64,000 nt of DNA from Pristionchus mayeri (GCA_036245805.1 BTRK01000005.1:19134984-19198983); one strand, 5' to 3'; positions 13,415-26,939 are shown, counted from the stretch's first letter. Numbers and translations: made by a program. Notes: a model not told the origin generated them from the sequence alone.

Positions 13415-14135
13415 GGGTTTCAAGTACTGTCTTCGACCATAAATGGGAAGTGGGGGATTGAACTATTCGTCAGAATGGCCAAGCAGATTCCACTTTGAGC
13501 TACTATTTTATTCTGTGCCAATTAGAATTGGACTTCTTTCCTTCACTGGACGAATGCTTGTACAAGAGTGAGTGAGAGAGAGAGAGAGAGCACGTGAAAT
13601 GAAGAGAGTCGTCGATTTGCGTGTTCGCCGATCGTTTAGAGGAAAGGGGAGGGGGCGATATTCATGGAAGTTCCCCTCGATTCCTCCCTCTCTTTGGACT
13701 TCACGCCTCGATTGACAGTGAGAATGGAGAAGAATGCGCATTCCAACCGAGAAGAATCCAAGGACGAAGATCGAGAGTCGTGGTGATTCGAATGAATTGG
13801 TAGTGATGAGGGATGGGCAGGGATGCCTATCTAGTAGTACGGGCGTTCCCTCGTTCGGTGATCTCTCCATTTCCCTCCTTCATCCGTTCATTTCCCTTTG
13901 ATGAATCCTCTCTTCTCGCTCTCTTTCCTCTCCTCTCTCTTAATACCATTTTGAGGCCAACATTGCCTTCAGGCAGTGAAAGAGATAGTGAGAAGGAGGA
14001 GAGAGATGACGAAAGGAGGAGGAGAGTGAGGAGGGAGGATGGATAGGACCGCGCAGAGGACGTCCCTCTTCCTTCACTCCCTCGAATGACCAAGTCCACG
14101 ACCGGAGAATAGTCCGGATCCGGTCCATTTGACGG

Positions 14136-16130
14136 ATGAAGTCCCTTCCGGCCTCTCCTCCATCCAATCTCAGCTCGCCCATCTCTGGATGGAGACGACC
14201 TCTTGCAGTGTCGCCCACTCTGCAATGGAGGGCCAAGGAAGGTGAGGAGTACGGTAGATACCGTATCCGGGAGGATCAGTTCGGTAGGTCATCATCCCGT
14301 CCTCAGGAAGTGGCTGGGACGTGGCCACCTTGTGGTTGGCAGGAAGGGAGAGCAGAAAGCATCGTAAGAAGAGAGCAGCAGGACTCGTGAAGGGAGAATG
14401 CACAGCTAGCATGCCAGGACTACACCAGGTCGGTACCACCATGGAACCTCATCGGATCCCATAGCTGTACCAAACGACACGGGTACCAGCAGGGGATCGA
14501 TGGTTCTTGGTCGCGTTCTTCATCATTCTCCTTCCCTTTCACCTGCCTTATCTTGTTTGCTCACTTCACAGATTCCATACTCTTTTATGATACTGGCCAC
14601 ACTTCTTCGTCGTCTCTTCGAGTGTTGTTATCCCCTCCCTCCCTCCCTCTCTCCCTCTTCGAAACAGAGACACCAATTTGTAGTCGGTGCAGGAAGTATT
14701 GATAAGCAGAGTTAGTATAGTGGAAGGGAGTCGTCCCCTCCCTTCCCTCCCTTCCTCCATCTCTCCTTCTCTTGATCAGATGCCATCGTTCCGTTCTACG
14801 ACGGCCAAAATCCCAGAGACTGTGAAGGTGCTCGTCTCTTTCAATCTTTGATTGCCAATCTTTCGTTAAAGAATGTGTAAATTCACGAACAAACTCGATA
14901 TTCGTTTCGTCATTGAAATCCTATTCCTTGACATCTCCATCTTAGCACATTGAGGAGATCATCTGACGTGAGAGTTGTTACTAATGAGCGACCTTTCGAA
15001 GCCACTCGTGCCTCACTTAGCCATCTATTTTGACCGAGTTTTGGTCTTGTTCAACTCTCTTTTCCCTGGCTGCTCCATATATTCCGGTCGCACTTCAACG
15101 TGCTACTCGATCTCTCGCAGCATCCTTCCTCCTCCTCGTTTCCTTCCACTGACGCACCAAGGACTATTTTCGCCGTTCCTCTCTTTCGAGTGTCCTCTTC
15201 CAAATATGATTGGTTATCGAAGGGATCTTGGAGAGAACCAGCTGTTGAGTCATTCATCGTGATATGGCCATTAGCATCATTCATTGGAAGTCGTGGGAAC
15301 ATTTCACACGTAGACTTCTCTCCGCATCCAAACAAGCTTAATTTTAGTCCCTCATCCACTTGTTTATCACTCCCCCGTGGTATTCTAAGAATGTTTCACT
15401 TCTCAAAGTGTTGTTTTCCCTCCTCCGAACCCCCTCTCCCCTCTTCTTCTCATTCATCTCCTAATCCATTGCTCATCGCACTTTTCATGTCGCTTGCGAG
15501 CAAATTTTTTCCAAATATTCACGTGATAAACCGGAAACGTCGATTTCCCGCACTCATCTCTGCTTAGATCCGAGTGTCTAATTTGGGATGAAGATGCAGA
15601 AAAAGCCATCTTTGGATCTTCAGGAATATCACATTCATTTTCCCTTCTCCGTTTCCTCCTCTTTTCGTTAATTGTCGCGTGTGAGAGACGACTGAAACAG
15701 TCGAGTAAGGAAGAGTCGACTAGACTCCGCCCCCTTTCCTCCCAGTAGACTGACTAGCGCGTTAAGGGGATTAAACCCGTGAGAAGAGAGAGAGAGAGAG
15801 AAAGCGAATGTGTGCTGTCGAGGGGAATCGCATAAAGTTGACGCCCCCTTGAAGGGAGAGTAGAGAGCAATGGAGCAGGCATTCACCTGAAGGAGACTTC
15901 CGCATGGGACCACTACCGTATACCCCATCGATATAATGTCCACCAAGTCTGCCTGGTTGACGGTGATCAAGGGCAGTGCCTTCAGTCGTTCGTGCGAAGG
16001 AAGAATCGTGAGTCTCGCGGGGAAGGGAAGGAGTACGGTAGTCGATCGATCGGGGGGTTTCGTGCAGTGCGGGATCTCGAGTGGTTGATTGGCCCAATCT
16101 GTGGCTCTCTCCCGTTTTAGATGTTTGCTC
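14136..16130 (+). CDS. Unrecognised gene, exons only partly resolved
   Basis: The best-supported pair is an exon ending at 14240 (frame ...SPTLQWRAKEG, start possibly 14136) joined in phase to 14305-14428, which encodes a basic stretch (GRESRKHRKKRAAGLVKG) and ends at CAG|GTCGGT. The intron between them carries TACGGTA close to the donor, as other + strand introns here do. Further candidate exons are 14781-14829 and 15938-15999, the latter with a strong GTGAGT donor, followed by one after 16068 (frame RDLEWLIGPICG, then TAG). Phases of the later exons are ambiguous. The opposite strand is also unusually open across this region (for example LITVNQADLVDIISMG, complement of about 15935-15990), so the coding strand itself is not certain. 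No family recognised. Confidence 0.35.
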
Positions 16131-16485
16131 GTCGTTGTTGTGAGTCTCTCTTGTACTTCTTCCTCTTTCACTCCATTCAACGGAGTAATTGGGAATGCAA
16201 AGAGTCCCTTCTTCTTCTAATTCTCCCTTAGTTTAGCCCTCCTCTCCCTCCCTCGACAGTGCAACACCCTGTCCTCTTCGGGAGAGATCACGGGAAATCG
16301 AGAGAGAGAGAGCGGGTTGTTTTCGCGCTCTCGCCGTGTGAATATCGTATCTATAAGATTAGGGGGATTCATTGTTTTCTTCGCTCTCTTTCTTCCTTCT
16401 TCCCTTTCTTCTTCTTCTTCTCTTCTCATTTCTCTAAGGGGTGTAATTTGCACGGCGAGGGAGGAATGGAAGAAGGACTGTAGGT

Positions 16486-16630
<145 letters not shown>

Positions 16631-16659
16631 AGCACAGTCTGTCTTATCTCGAGTGCCAT

Positions 16660-16851
16660 CTCCCAACCCCCTTCCTTGAGATTCTTCTGCGACTCTTGCA
16701 CTTCTACCTTGAAATCTTTCAAGTCGATTAAGTAGCCTCCATAGTAGCCCATCTCGTAGTGTTCATCTACAACTGCCCTAGTCTCTCTCTCTCTTCTCCC
16801 TTCACTTCTTCGATCTTTGCTCTTCTTCATCTCCAGAAATGCGATTCCTCC
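16660..16851 (-). CDS. Candidate exon on the minus strand
   Basis: From ATG 16851 ([13 protein letters not shown]) the frame is open through [15 protein letters not shown] and [19 protein letters not shown] to a possible donor (TTCAAG|GTAGAAG). The composition looks protein-like, but the + strand of the same segment also has an acceptor-bordered frame, and the neighbouring GA repeat makes frame length a weak guide. No family recognised and no partner exon proven. Confidence 0.25.
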
Positions 16852-17943
16852 TTCGTTCGTCGGCATCTCAATTCTCGAATTCTTCCTTTCCTCGTTTCTC
16901 AGCTCTTTTTCATGGAATCGTCCTCTTCGAGGGAAGGAATGGCATCGTTCTGGGTAGATGATGGACGACCTTCTCCCCATTCCTCACCCTCCCCCCACTC
17001 TATTCACTCATTTAGACTAATGTCGACTATTCGATAGATGAATCATTGTGGTTGATATCTCTCCTTATCGATCTGTCTCTCATCGAATAGATTGTGCGAT
17101 GCAATGAGTTCACATTCTGAATTTGCAATTACCATGCTTGATGCACCTTGTCATTCCTAAGTCGGCGAATAAGACCGCAAAGGTTTCACAATAGTCATGT
17201 GAAATAGGACCTTTCCTTTCCCTTCATCTTCGGTTTCTCAATCTCGGCTTTCCCGCATTTCTTCAGTCATTTTTCGCCATTCGCATCAGATATTGCGTAC
17301 CGCTCTCTACCCGATGGTGTATCCATCGTCTCTCCCTTTCCCCCCACTCTCTCACCCTTCCTCTCCATCTCTCCCCTCTCTCCTCATTTACCGTACTCCC
17401 TCACTCCGAGTGCCCATCTTCTGCTTCTCCTTCCCAATTTTCAACAGTTAAAGGAGAAGGGCGAAAATGAGAATGAGAGAGGGAAGATTGATGAAGAGAC
17501 GAAGAGAAACAGAGAAGGAGATAGAAGGGAAACTGGAGAGGGCAGTCAGAGAGAGCTAGAGAGTGAGTGAAGTGGAGAGAGTGCAGAGAAGGCAGAGGGA
17601 ATGAGAGAGTGTGTGATAAGAAGAGAGCAGCTATCGTATTGCTACTTTCCTCTCCCCCTCCTTTCCGTCACAAGAGTGCCTATTTATCTCCTATTTCCCT
17701 TCCATTCCTTTTTCTCGCTTATTAGGAGAACCTTCTGATGAAAAGCTCTCATTTTCTCGTTTTCAGCTCAGTTTCACTTGCCTTTTTAAGTTTCTCCGAT
17801 CTGTTCGATGTAATCATTCCAGTTATGCATTCATTCCTCCCCCGTGGAGAGTAGATTGTAGCCTTTCGGTAGCTTCCATAAATTTAAAAGTGTTGGATGG
17901 ATGGGAAGGGATGAATACTTCATGGGTTGGAGAGGTTGGGAGA

Positions 17944-20900
17944 TAGAGAGGGTCCACCTCAATTGGAAGAGTCTCCCGGCTGGAATGCCTTTGACGCTCG
18001 CAATTCGGGTCCGGTCACGAATCGATGGGGTACGGTAGAGTGAACATATCGATTTAAAATATCACAATTCTTCTACCCTTCAATAAGCCGCTACAGTGAT
18101 CTCAAATTCTTGAAATTCTGGAGATTTTTGGTATTCCCTAGACGACATACGTCTACCGTAACCTTGAGTATTCCGTTCAGGAGACGTCTCTGATTCCTTC
18201 TCGTCCGTGTGTCTCCCCTCCCTCTCCCTCTTCCATCGTGGCCCTTCCTCCACTAGACAAGCACTTCCAGTCCCTCCTCTACAAGTCAGTTCCTCACAAA
18301 ATTAAATAAAATCAAAAATGTGTAAATCAAAAATTGAGAACTTTTTTTTTGCAACAAAATAATTGTTTTTACTTTTTTAATAAATCAAGAAGAGTTTAGT
18401 TATCATAACCATATAATGGAGGAATAAATAATCTCTGATGAGCAAACTCCGAGCATATTCAGTGTATTTTTTCGTGCACTCGATTTCTCTGAACATGAAA
18501 TATTGAATGGCCCGAGGGAAAGAGTGAATTTCGCAGGACTCAGGCCTCGCATTGGAAGGTTTACTCAGCCAGGAGTGTATTCGGAGATAAAGTGAGCCAT
18601 TCTCCGCACTCTTTTACACCGTCTGACCTAATGAAGAGTGCGAGGCATGAAGAGATCATTTCCAGTCTTGTCAAACTTAACTTTACTTGATCTAAAGCAT
18701 CGTAGGAGCTGCTTCATCATTGCTCAATCAACTTCTATTTGCTCTTAACTACTAACTCCTAAGCCATCTCTCTTGATAAATAATTAGCAATCTTAGCGCG
18801 TGTTGGATAAAAGCGCAGAATAGTCGATGAGCCCTCTGCGGGAAGATTCCTCTTCTCTCTCAAGGGACATTGAGCTAGCAATTCGGAGAAGTTCCTGTGC
18901 CACCTACCTCTCCTCCTAACCCAATTCACTCTGTCCCTTCCCTCTTCCTGTTACCTCCCAATTGACAGCTTCATATTCGAGAGAGGGTGTGCTTCCAGAA
19001 GGAAATGAGCTGTTCAATGAAGGAAGCACTCACTCATGCAAGGGAGAGGGAGAAGGGAAGGAATGGGAAACACGGTTTGCATTCACGCGAAACAGCCCGC
19101 CTGCCATGATAGCTCAGTTGGGAGAGCGTTAGACTGAAGATCTAAAGGTCGCCGGTTCGATCCCGGCTCGTGGCATTTCCTTTTGATTTTTTCCAGGATT
19201 GTTCTCTGTTCGTCTTCAATAGGAAGGAGAATGTGAAGGCACCGCCTCGGCTGGGACGAATGACCCGGCTATCTCTTACGGGTGTGGTCGGACCGTGCAA
19301 GGAATTGAAACGGGTTATTTGTTATTCCAGATCTAATCCGATTCGATGTCAATCAACTGCACCAATTGGCGCATCCGAGGATACTGCAAGTGGTGCATCC
19401 ACTAGAGGACACCAAGTGAGATATCCCCTGAAGAGGAATCAGCTGATTAGTTCCGTGTTTATTGCATGACTGAAGAGAGAAGTGATTTGGAAAGGAGTGT
19501 GATAGCACTTGAGTGATAATGAGCATTCCTTATACAGGCTAAAATATTCATAATATGATTGGCATTCAATAATAAGGATTTCGCCTGAAAGTGAAATCGA
19601 TTGGAGGGAGTTCATGGCGTTTGCCTCCGAGCCGATCAAGGGGAATCTGGAGCAGCTCGTGATCGAGGAGGGAGTCAGCAAGTTGGAGATGAAGTTGGGA
19701 GTGCTCCAGGCGGGTTACATTCACAATTGTTCTTGTTTTGAATACATTCATTTCTTTTTATTTCACAATTTCGAAATTCAAATTGCAGGTGATCGATGGT
19801 CTCTCGTATCTGCACAATTCAGCTAAAATGCTGCATGGTCAGTTGTAAAAGAGAAATCTGAATAAAATTAAAGATTGAGAATAGACACTTTAGTAACTCA
19901 TGAAGAAACGTTTTTATCACGCCTCTCATGAGAAAATCGAGCCGAGTCAGTGAATGGAGGGAAACTCGTGAAATGAGTTCTAGCCGGTTTTGGGCATCCT
20001 AAGGCATGCCTGACCACCTCCCAAAGTCTTATTGCGCAGACTTCATTTTGGAGCTTCATACACCGGGTCGCAATTCGACATCACTCACTTTAAGGGTCGA
20101 TTTCTCGAAAACGGTGATAGATTGAGCAAAATTGTGCTCTGAGTGACCCCGACTCATTTTTTGAGCTCTATCGATCTATCAAAACCAATTTCTCTAAAAC
20201 CCATTTTTAAGAGTGGTACACTGTAGGTCAATTTTCTCAAAAATGTAGGTAAAGTAGCGCCTAAAATTCTCACAGTGGATACATCTCAACGAGAGCTTTC
20301 CAATGAGTGGTTTGCGAAAAAAATACGAGAACCCTGGTGAGAGTTGCGCCCTTTTATCTGCGTCTGAATCGTTTGAACTTTATTCTCATCAGACTATTTT
20401 CATTTCAAACCGCTCTTTTCGGAGCGGGCGGCCGAAAATGATCGATTTCCAATCGATATCCCTGTTGAAAATAAAGTTCAAACGATTCAAACGAAGTTAA
20501 AAGGGCGAAACTTTCACCAGGGTTCTCGTATTTTTTTCGCAAACCACTCATTGGAAAGCTCTCGTTGAGATGTATCCACTGTGAGAATTTTAGCTGCTAC
20601 TTTACCTACATTTTTGAGAAAATTGACCTAGAGTGTACCACTCTTAAAAATGGGTTTTAGAGAAATTGGTTTTGATAGATCGATAGAGCTCAAAAAATGA
20701 GTCGGGGTCACTCAGAGGACAATTTTGCTTAATCTATCACCGTTTTCGAGAAATCGGCCCTTAAAGTGAGCGATGCCGAATTGAAGTCCGAATTGAATTG
20801 GTCTCCAAAATGAAGTCTGCGCAATAAGACTTTGGGAGGTGGTCAGGCATACCTTAGGATGCCCAAAACCGGCTAGGACTCATTTCACGAGTTTCCCTCC

Positions 20901-23900
20901 ATTCCCAAGAATGTCCATTCTAGCTCGATTCTTTCGTGAGAGGCGTGTTATAAGCGCAATCCATATTATACAGTGAACGAACTGGAAAATGTGAGAATTG
21001 AGATGTGATTGACTTGCAGGGAATCTGACTCCTTCGGCGGTCTTCGTCACTTCAGCGAGGATGTGGAAGATCAGCGGATTCTCGTTCTCAGTCGCCGCCA
21101 AGGAAGGAGTGAGTCATCCTTTTGTGCAAGTCATTCCAGGCTAACTCAGGAACAAATGTCTGTTCCTGTTGTGAATCTACCATTATGTACAATTTTACTT
21201 GCAATAAAGGGAATTCATTGTAGAATGAGTACCCTTGCTATCCGTGGACGAAGAAACTGCCCTCAACCCTCCAACCCGATCTCGACTTCCTCGCACCTGA
21301 GTACCTTGCACCCAATCAGGTAAGAGGAGGGCATTCACTCAAGGAAAACACTTTCGACCATCACTAGTATCTGAAACTTAGCCTAATCAATTGTATGAGC
21401 AAACCGAATCTACCGAATCCATCTAATAAGGCTGTTAGAGAATGAAACGCCACCCTTCTCCAATCGCTCCTTCCCTTTCAGCAATCAGTGACTACGGCGG
21501 CGGACGTTTTCTCCCTGGGAGTTCTCATCTGTTGGGTGTACGGAGGAGGGAAGAGAATCATCGATGCGAAGAACAATCTGGAGAGCTACGCCATCGTCTG
21601 TGGACAGGTAGGGAGAAGGGAGGGAAGAGGGAAGACAACCATTCACAGCTGGACGAAGCACTCAATCTCATCGCGGAGGAGTTGGGACAGAATCTGAAGG
21701 AGTCTCTCAGCAAGGTTACCTTCAACATTTATCAGATCACATTTCTTCTCGGTTTTTCATACAAAATCTCAGGATCCAATATATTTGTAGTGTAAGAGAC
21801 GAAACGAAGAGTGGGACTCTTTGTTCTCCAATAATTTATTTCTCTCAGGTGCTGTCTCTCGACGTGGACGTCCGTCCTTCTGTGCAATTGCTGGCCCTGG
21901 TGAGTCGTGTACATCCCAAATTGTCACTTGAGCACCGAATGAGGAATGTTCACTCCTCTCCTTGCAGATCAAGCACTTCGACGATCCCGCAGTATCCGCA
22001 CTCAGGCAGTTGGATGACATCGCTCAGGTACTCATTTGTTTATTGTTAGTATTTAATTGTTGTAATGAAGGAGTTCGACCCAACACTGAAGGCACACTTC
22101 CTCTCGCAGATCCTCTTCGCAGCTCTTCCTAACATCCCTGAGGTGATCTCACTACCATCTAGTTTTCAACCCTTCTTCTCCTCTTCTGCTTTGGCTCATT
22201 CATTATGTTAAAATTATTCCAATCGATTGCGTGCTCACGAACGCTGGAATAGATTCTTCGTTTTGAGCCTCTGTGGTTCTCTCGGATTCTTCCTCGATTC
22301 AACGAGCAGTTGCTCGATTCGACGGAGATATTCACGAGCGTAGCCAAGGTTTGCTCTTCCCAGTTACCAGACACTTTCTAATTCTACCAACGATGTACTA
22401 CAGTTACTTTAATAACGCTTTAAAGGCACTCGAAAGTCAAAAAAAATTCTTCGGACGAGATGATTGTCATTGCAGCCCCTTCTGTACATGCTGGAGCATT
22501 GCGAGTCTCACAACATCCACAAGTTGAAGGGATGGATAAGGAATGTATTGGAGCACTGCCATCAGAAGACGGTGAGTGAAGAGGGTAGAGGTCTTTATCT
22601 TGAAGGTAGAGGGAGAAAAAGAAAAAAAGAGAATAGCATGAAGTTGTTAGATAGACCGCTGCCACTCCTATGGGAAATTCACAAAAGCTGGATGGGGAGA
22701 AACGAGTTCGTAGACTTTCTCCATCTCGCTGCCCAATAACAGAATTTTTCATTACTTCTGACTGAATTTCGTCGATAGGTGAATCTCTAAACGCCCTAAC
22801 AGTCTCTCTCCCTTTCAGTTGGCTTCATTCCTTCTCGAGAATATGTCCGTTCTCTTCAGGAGAATGAGCGATGATCAGGTGAGAAGCGCATCATATGCTG
22901 TCTATCGTGATCTATTGTCTTAGCCAATGCACGCAAAGATACGAGTAGCTTTTTTGAAAACTTTTTTGTTAGATTTTTATATTGTAGTAATTAAAAATAA
23001 AAACGAAGATTCGAACTTTTAATCCATATCAATCCATCCCTCACAGTATAATATCAGGTCGAGGATAATTTGATGGAACTCATCTTGAGCTCGATGAAGA
23101 ATGAAGACACTTCCATGCAGGTACCAATTAAAATATTAAATACATAATACATAACAACTAATTATACTAATTATAGTCGTCGGCCATCCGTGGGATTCCG
23201 TCAGTGGCTGAGTTCCTCCCGATGGGCTTCGTCCTTCGCAAGTTACTTCCCGTCATTCAGACCCTCCCAGGGTATCTGCACGACAATGTTCCTGTGAGTC
23301 ACCACTAAAAGGGAGCTGTGAAAAGTTTATGCAAACTTCCGAGAACAGGAAGTGTGACTCTTTCCCTAGCGAGCCAATTGTGTATCTAGTTGACAGAACA
23401 TTTGATCATGAAATCGCATATCACGCCTTTCACGAGAGAATCGAGCTAGAATCTCAATTTTTGGGAATGGAAGGAAAATCGTGAAATCGGTTCTGACCGG
23501 TTTTGGGCACCTTGAGTCATGCCTGACCGTCCCCCAAAGTCATATTTTGCATAACTCATTTTGAAGCTCGCAGCACCGGGTCGGTGATCGGCACCTCCTC
23601 CTTTCGCTTCGATTATCTCGATTCCCGTCTAACAGAATCGAAATTTATTCTCTGAGTGACCCCCACTAATTTTTCGAGCTCTATCTATCTGTACAAACCA
23701 TTTCTCCTGAATGCCAATTCTAATCATGCTACAATCATTGCCAAATTTTTCAAAAATGTAGGCAAAGGAGCAACTCGATCTCATTGGTGTGACTTATGCC
23801 CATTTTAGTTTTCCTTATCATTTGAACTTTATTTTCAACGTAATAATTAACCCGCACACCGCTCACATCTGAGAGCGCGGCCAAGAATGATCGATTTCAC

Positions 23901-26085
23901 TTAATTGTTCTGTTGAAAATAAAGTTCAAATGATAAGGAAAACTAAAATGGGCATAATCCACACCAATGAGATCGTATTTTCGGCGCAAGCCATTCATTC
24001 TAGAGCTCTTGATGCGCTGCATGCACTGTGAAAATTTGAGCTGCTCCTTTGCCTACATTTTCGAAAAATTTGGCAATGATTGTAGCATGATTAGATTTGA
24101 CATTGAGGAGAAACGGTTTGTACAGATCGATAGAGCTCGAAAAATTAGTGGGGGTCACTCAGAGAACAAATTTCGATTCTGTTAGACGGGAATCGAGATA
24201 ATCGAAGCGAAAGAAGGAGGTGTCGATCACCGACCCGGTGCTGCGAGCTTCAAAATGAGTTATGCAAAATATGACTTTGGGGGAGGGTCAGGCATGCCTC
24301 AAGGTGCCCAAAACCGGTCAGAACCGATTTCACGATTTTCCTTCTATTCCCTCTCTCAGCTCGAATCTCTCGTGAGAGGCGTGATATGGGTACATTAGAG
24401 ATGGTTCGTGGATCAAGCTGAGACGAGACTCGTGACTGCTTGTCCATCTCTTGCCTCTCCCTCATCCCTCTCCTTGCAGCGTCAATTGGATCTCCTGGCA
24501 GCCCTTGCTGCTCTCTCCGATCGCTGTGACACTGCTTCCCTGCAGCAACTGACGACGTGCGTCAGTCTATGCAGCGCCCATCACCCTGTCATCATCCATG
24601 CCAAGTCACGTGAGTAGGGGATGAACACAGCAAGACTCCGGTGATAAGGCAACAGACGGAACAATAAATTGCAGGTCTGGTGCAACGAGTGGTGACGAGA
24701 GATGGATCAAGACTGAAAGACCCAGCCCACGTGTGCTTCCACTTACTGAATCCTCTAGTGGTGAGAACGAGAGAATCCCACTTCTGAATTATCGATGGCA
24801 TGGGCAAAGAAACTTCCTTTTTTTCCTAAACGCGGCCCGTTGAGAGGAATTAATCGACGATTTATGGCACAGGAATACACAAAAATGCACCATGAACAAT
24901 TCTAAGATGTTTGAAACTAAAGCAATGGAAGGAACAGTTAGCGTCTCTTCGCTCATGCATCACTATTTTAGGTTGGTCTGGCCTCTCGAGATCTCTCTCC
25001 CGCTCACTTCGATGACGTAATGAGCTCCATACGGATTCTCCTCGATATCGTCGAACAACTGAGATACGATTCAGACAACCGATTGGCGCAAGAGAGCGCG
25101 GGAGTTGGGTGAGCTATCGATCAATCATTCACTGTGGTGATGATAAGAATAAATGATCATGTAGAATTGAGTGTGTAAGGTCGAAGACCACCTTTAGTCG
25201 TCTGGCCTCTCGTCGTGTCTCGATGTCCTCCAACAATCTTCCCCGAGTGATGATTACTGCAGCAAGACCTAGTCTCACCGGAGACAACAGGTATCGATTG
25301 ATCCCTCTCGTGTCTCCCCCTGGTGTGTCTCCCTCTTGTTAGCAGTCCCTTTGTCCTTCTAGTGCCTCACTTGGTGGTTGTGTTCACTCTCTTTCCTCAT
25401 CTCGCACCTTCAGCGATCTCAGGAAGATGTCCTTCCTCTCTGCGGATGGAAGATTGGAGGATAGGGGGAGGAGAGAGAGCAAGGATAGCAGAGGTTCCAT
25501 CGAGAGCGACGTCTCCATTCGAATCGGTGAGTGCTCCTGAAGGGAAGGTTACGGTAGAGGGTAGTACGGTAGGACAGCGAGAGTTCAGGTACGGTAGGTC
25601 ACGATAGACTACTGCAGGTAACGGGTCAGACGTGTCGGATGACTCGTCGTACCACTCCCAAAAGGGACGACGACAGTCTTGGCTCGACTCCTACGGTCAC
25701 TCGTGCTCCCTCGAACAAACCTCTCTCGACTCCTCACGCATATTCGATCGGAGTGCGAGGTAGGCGACGATTCCCAATCGATGGAACCCTTTCCAAATTT
25801 ACATTGCGTGCACGAGTAGGAAACGTCGCCCTTTGCAGCATGCGTAGATCCGCTCGAAACTCATCAGAGCGGCGTGCTCGCACTCGGTCTCCTACTGGAG
25901 ACGTGCTGGGCGATCGACCACCTTCTGCCAGGTACCGTACACCTACCGTAATTCAACAATCTGTGCGGGACCTAAAATCATTCAAACATCTCAGGTCGAT
26001 TCATCAGCCCGCTCGACCGAACAGCTTCACTAATCTGGGGCACAATCTGGTGCTGACGTACCGAAACTTCTGGCAGAAAGATTGA
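17944..26085 (+). CDS. SCYL2/CVAK104-type pseudokinase (SCY1-like)
   Basis: Homologue of SCY1-like protein 2, a clathrin-coat-associated pseudokinase of the trans-Golgi/endosome pathway. About 26 exons assemble in phase from the one ending at 18029 through 18181-18284, 19197-19281, 19331-19415, 19592-19709, 19789-19837, 21020-21108, 21224-21319, 21482-21607 and so on to 25995-26085. Visible kinase-fold landmarks: LFVFNRKEN (beta3), HPRILQVVHPLE, GLSYLHNSAKMLHGN (catalytic loop degenerated to HGN), ISGFSFS in place of DFG, FLAPEYL, and ADVFSLGVLICWVY. This is followed by the helical HEAT-like region (exons 21849-25108) and a basic serine-rich tail ending FWQKD. Lack of HRD and DFG aspartates is usual for SCYL2, so it is inferred catalytically inactive. 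The N-terminus before GPPQLEESPGW is unresolved; exon 18181-18284 is the least certain. Two introns carry foldback elements, one carries a tRNA, and one appears to use a GC donor (19710). Confidence 0.93.
19103..19175 (+). tRNA. tRNA-Phe (GAA)
   Basis: 73-nt cloverleaf with acceptor stem GCCATGA/TCGTGGC, D arm GCTCAGTTGGGAGAGC, anticodon loop CTGAAGA (GAA at 19136-19138), T arm GCCGGTTCGATCCCGGC and discriminator A. It lies inside a SCYL2 intron on the same strand. Its TTTCCTTTT-GATTTTTT tail, expected to stop Pol III, is also the polypyrimidine stretch of the splice acceptor at 19196. Confidence 0.97.
19917..20948. mobile_element. Foldback element in a SCYL2 intron, copy 1
   Basis: Palindromic element with arms of about 510 bp around a centre near 20430. 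Termini TCACGCCTCTCATGAG (left) and its diverged complement at the right, each next to TA. Internal blocks such as CCGGTTTTGGGCAT, CTGACCACCTCCCAAAGTC and GCGGGCGGCCGAAAATGATC occur in both arms. Shares termini and several internal blocks with the element at 23421-24384. No protein-coding potential. It sits wholly within the intron between exons 19789-19837 and 21020-21108. Confidence 0.92.
23421..24384. mobile_element. Foldback element in a SCYL2 intron, copy 2
   Basis: Same family as 19917-20948: termini TCACGCCTTTCACGAGAG / CTCTCGTGAGAGGCGTGA with flanking TA, arms of about 480 bp around a centre near 23900, and shared blocks (CCGGTTTTGGGCACC, GCCTGACC...CCCAAAGTCA, TTTGAACTTTATTTTCAAC). 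Non-coding. Lies between SCYL2 exons 23177-23293 and 24480-24609. Confidence 0.92.
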
Positions 26086-26939
26086 TCGATCGATACTGTA
26101 TCTATACCGTAATCTTGTTGTTGTATGCAATCAATGCAGTGACGGGTCCGTCCACTCCCATATTGATCTCATCGTACGTTGTTCCCTCCCTCTAGAAGTG
26201 ATCTTCCTTCTCTGCTCTCTCTCCATCTCCCACACTCTCTCATGCTCTCTATATGAGAGTGTGTGATAGGGAGAGAGTGAGTGTCTCTCCCAGTGCCATT
26301 CCCTTCCTGATCTCCCCTCCATATATCCACTCCTTCTTCATTTCTCCTTTCATTTATCGACCCTTCTAGTCCCGATTTATCGATAAATGCCAAATGAGTC
26401 TCACGGCGAGGTTTAAAGGAAAGAAGAATTACATAGATGCGTTTAAAAAGGGTTTCCATGAAACACAATCACGGTCACTCACAACGACCGTACTGCATGC
26501 TGACTACTGTACGGTGGTTTTCGCTAACTTCTGCGCAACACACTATTTGCCTTATCCGACTATATTTTATGTAAATTGCATTAAACTATATCGCAAATTC
26601 CATGTTTTCACATTAAAAATCCATTAAATTCAATAATAGCGAAGATAATCGATGCTAATCAACGTGGTGTAGCGCAGCGTACATCTCGAAATTCCGTATT
26701 TTCCGAATCCAGCAGCCGTTTTCTCAATCAATGCTTGAATGGCTACAGTATTTTAAAAATACATTTTCAATGAAGTTTGGAAATTAAGTTCTCAACTTGT
26801 GGGCGTTTAATTAACTTGAAACCAATCGATTTCTGATCGGAATCGCGCCTTCTATAACCCAATGGTGCCAGTTTGTTGACCGCGAGACTTGTGGGAACTC
26901 TTTTTAAGGTAGGCAAGAAAAGTTATCAAATATTATTTA
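26086..26939. other. Intergenic stretch, nothing certain
   Basis: No gene seen. Contains a purine/pyrimidine palindromic patch around 26220-26285 (CTCATGCTCTCTATATGAGAGTGTGTGA) that matches the purine motif seen in the 5-18 kb region. Confidence 0.5.
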
